A stretch of 6,279 nucleotides of DNA from an uncultured Bacteroidales bacterium (lineage in GTDB: Bacteria; Bacteroidota; Bacteroidia; Bacteroidales; UBA932): NCBI GenBank assembly GCA_937890845.1, contig CALADR010000014.1:1-6279 (forward strand), written 5' to 3'. The number at the start of each line of letters is the position of its first letter. Position 1 is the stretch's first letter. The translations under genes and the position numbers were made by a program. Positions 5,712-6,279 of the stretch are shown piece after piece. Under the pieces are notes generated by a model. The model saw only the letters and a program-made list of their open reading frames with translations. It searched no databases and was not told the DNA's origin.

Positions 5712-6279
5712 ATGAATAAACTTTTGGTTTCACCGTCTCCGCATATACACGCCAGGACCTCTACTTCGATTCTGATGCGTGATGTGGTGATAGCTCTTCT
5801 GCCTGCAGCAGCCGTGTCTGTACTTTTCTACGGTTTTTCGGCCCTTATGCTTCTGGCAGTGAGTGTGGTTTCATGTGCTTTGGTGGAATATCTTGTCACC
5901 AGGTTCATGCTGAAATCCAGGAATACCCTGGGTGACTGGTCTGCTATAGTTACCGGTCTTATTCTTTATCTTAACCTTCCGCCTTCATGTCCATGGTGGA
6001 TTGCCGTAGTAGGTGCAATATTTGCCATCGGTGTAGTTAAGATGACATTCGGAGGTTTGGGACAGAATCTTTTCAACCCTGCTATTGCAGCCCGTGTCTT
6101 CCTTCTGGTGTCTTTCCCTACATTCATGACCAACTGGAATGCTCCTAAGGGATTTATCAGCAGTGTAGACGCCATTTCAGGAGCTACACCTCTTGGAATA
6201 GTAAAGGAAGGACTTGCGCAGGGATTGCCATTGTCACAGTTTTATGCTGACAACGGTTTCTCATATCTCCAGACTCTCT
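5712..6279 (+). CDS. rnfD: Rnf electron transport complex subunit RnfD (3' partial)
   Basis: The first 189 codons of an integral membrane Rnf subunit are present; no stop is reached before the window ends. The start is MNKLLVSPSPHIHARTS, the usual opening of RnfD, with SPSPH conserved. Hydrophobic helices are visible at about 24-41, 43-63, 77-91, 94-111 and 124-140. Conserved family segments include GDWSAIVTGLILYLNLPP (74-91) and GGLGQNLFNPAIAARVFL (114-131). The covalent-FMN motif is DAISGAT (153-159), with Thr159 the expected flavin attachment site, followed by PLG. RnfD belongs to the NqrB/RnfD family; the flavin faces the periplasmic side and is attached by an ApbE-type flavin transferase. 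Family members are about 320-350 residues, so a little over half is here. The ATG at 5712 lies 25 nt after rnfC. The downstream partners rnfG, rnfE and rnfA are expected beyond the edge. Confidence 0.97.
   Translation, partial: MNKLLVSPSPHIHARTSTSILMRDVVIALLPAAAVSVLFYGFSALMLLAVSVVSCALVEYLVTRFMLKSRNTLGDWSAIVTGLILYLNLPPSCPWWIAVVGAIFAIGVVKMTFGGLGQNLFNPAIAARVFLLVSFPTFMTNWNAPKGFISSVDAISGATPLGIVKEGLAQGLPLSQFYADNGFSYLQTL

Noticed and set aside
5278..5733. 151-codon open frame on the - strand across the end of rnfC and the start of rnfD
   Set aside because: It lies opposite well-conserved rnfC coding sequence, including its cysteine motifs, has no recognisable domain, and has no leader or partner gene on that strand.

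Overview
The window looks like a piece of chromosome from an anaerobic member of the Bacteroidota, most likely the order Bacteroidales. The grounds are: a coiled-coil C4 zinc-ribbon protein of the type common in that phylum; a roughly 508-residue DnaB with a Gly/Pro/Asp-rich tail; a secreted DUF3108 protein; an rseC-rnfB-rnfC-rnfD gene order; and start codons mostly preceded by A-rich leaders instead of Shine-Dalgarno sites. Base composition is moderate (mid-40s % GC by eye). The family or genus cannot be fixed from this stretch.

All seven genes lie on the + strand and are packed tightly, with gaps of 6, 10, 12, 20, 3 and 25 nt. No gap exceeds 25 nt, and no terminator hairpin or convincing internal promoter was seen, so the window reads as one co-directional run. 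Left part (1-2903): the 3' portion of a zinc-ribbon protein gene cut by the window edge, then dnaB (replicative helicase), then a secreted DUF3108 protein. Right part (2916-6279): an RseC-family membrane protein, then rnfB, rnfC and the start of rnfD, which runs off the right edge. The remaining Rnf genes (rnfG, rnfE, rnfA) are expected just outside.

The Rnf genes encode subunits of the membrane ferredoxin:NAD+ oxidoreductase. RnfB (membrane-anchored, many Fe-S clusters) takes electrons from ferredoxin, RnfC (FMN, NAD(H), two 4Fe-4S clusters) faces the cytosol, and RnfD is a membrane subunit whose covalent-FMN site (DAISGAT) is visible. The small RseC protein is a usual companion of Rnf complexes. 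The left-hand genes are housekeeping and have no evident metabolic link to Rnf.

Most of the window is ordinary core genome; no undescribed system is evident. The points most worth a second look are the cysteine-rich long-form RnfB, the three-cysteine motif of the RseC protein, and a 14-bp A-rich leader repeated exactly before rseC and rnfD, with a variant before rnfB.
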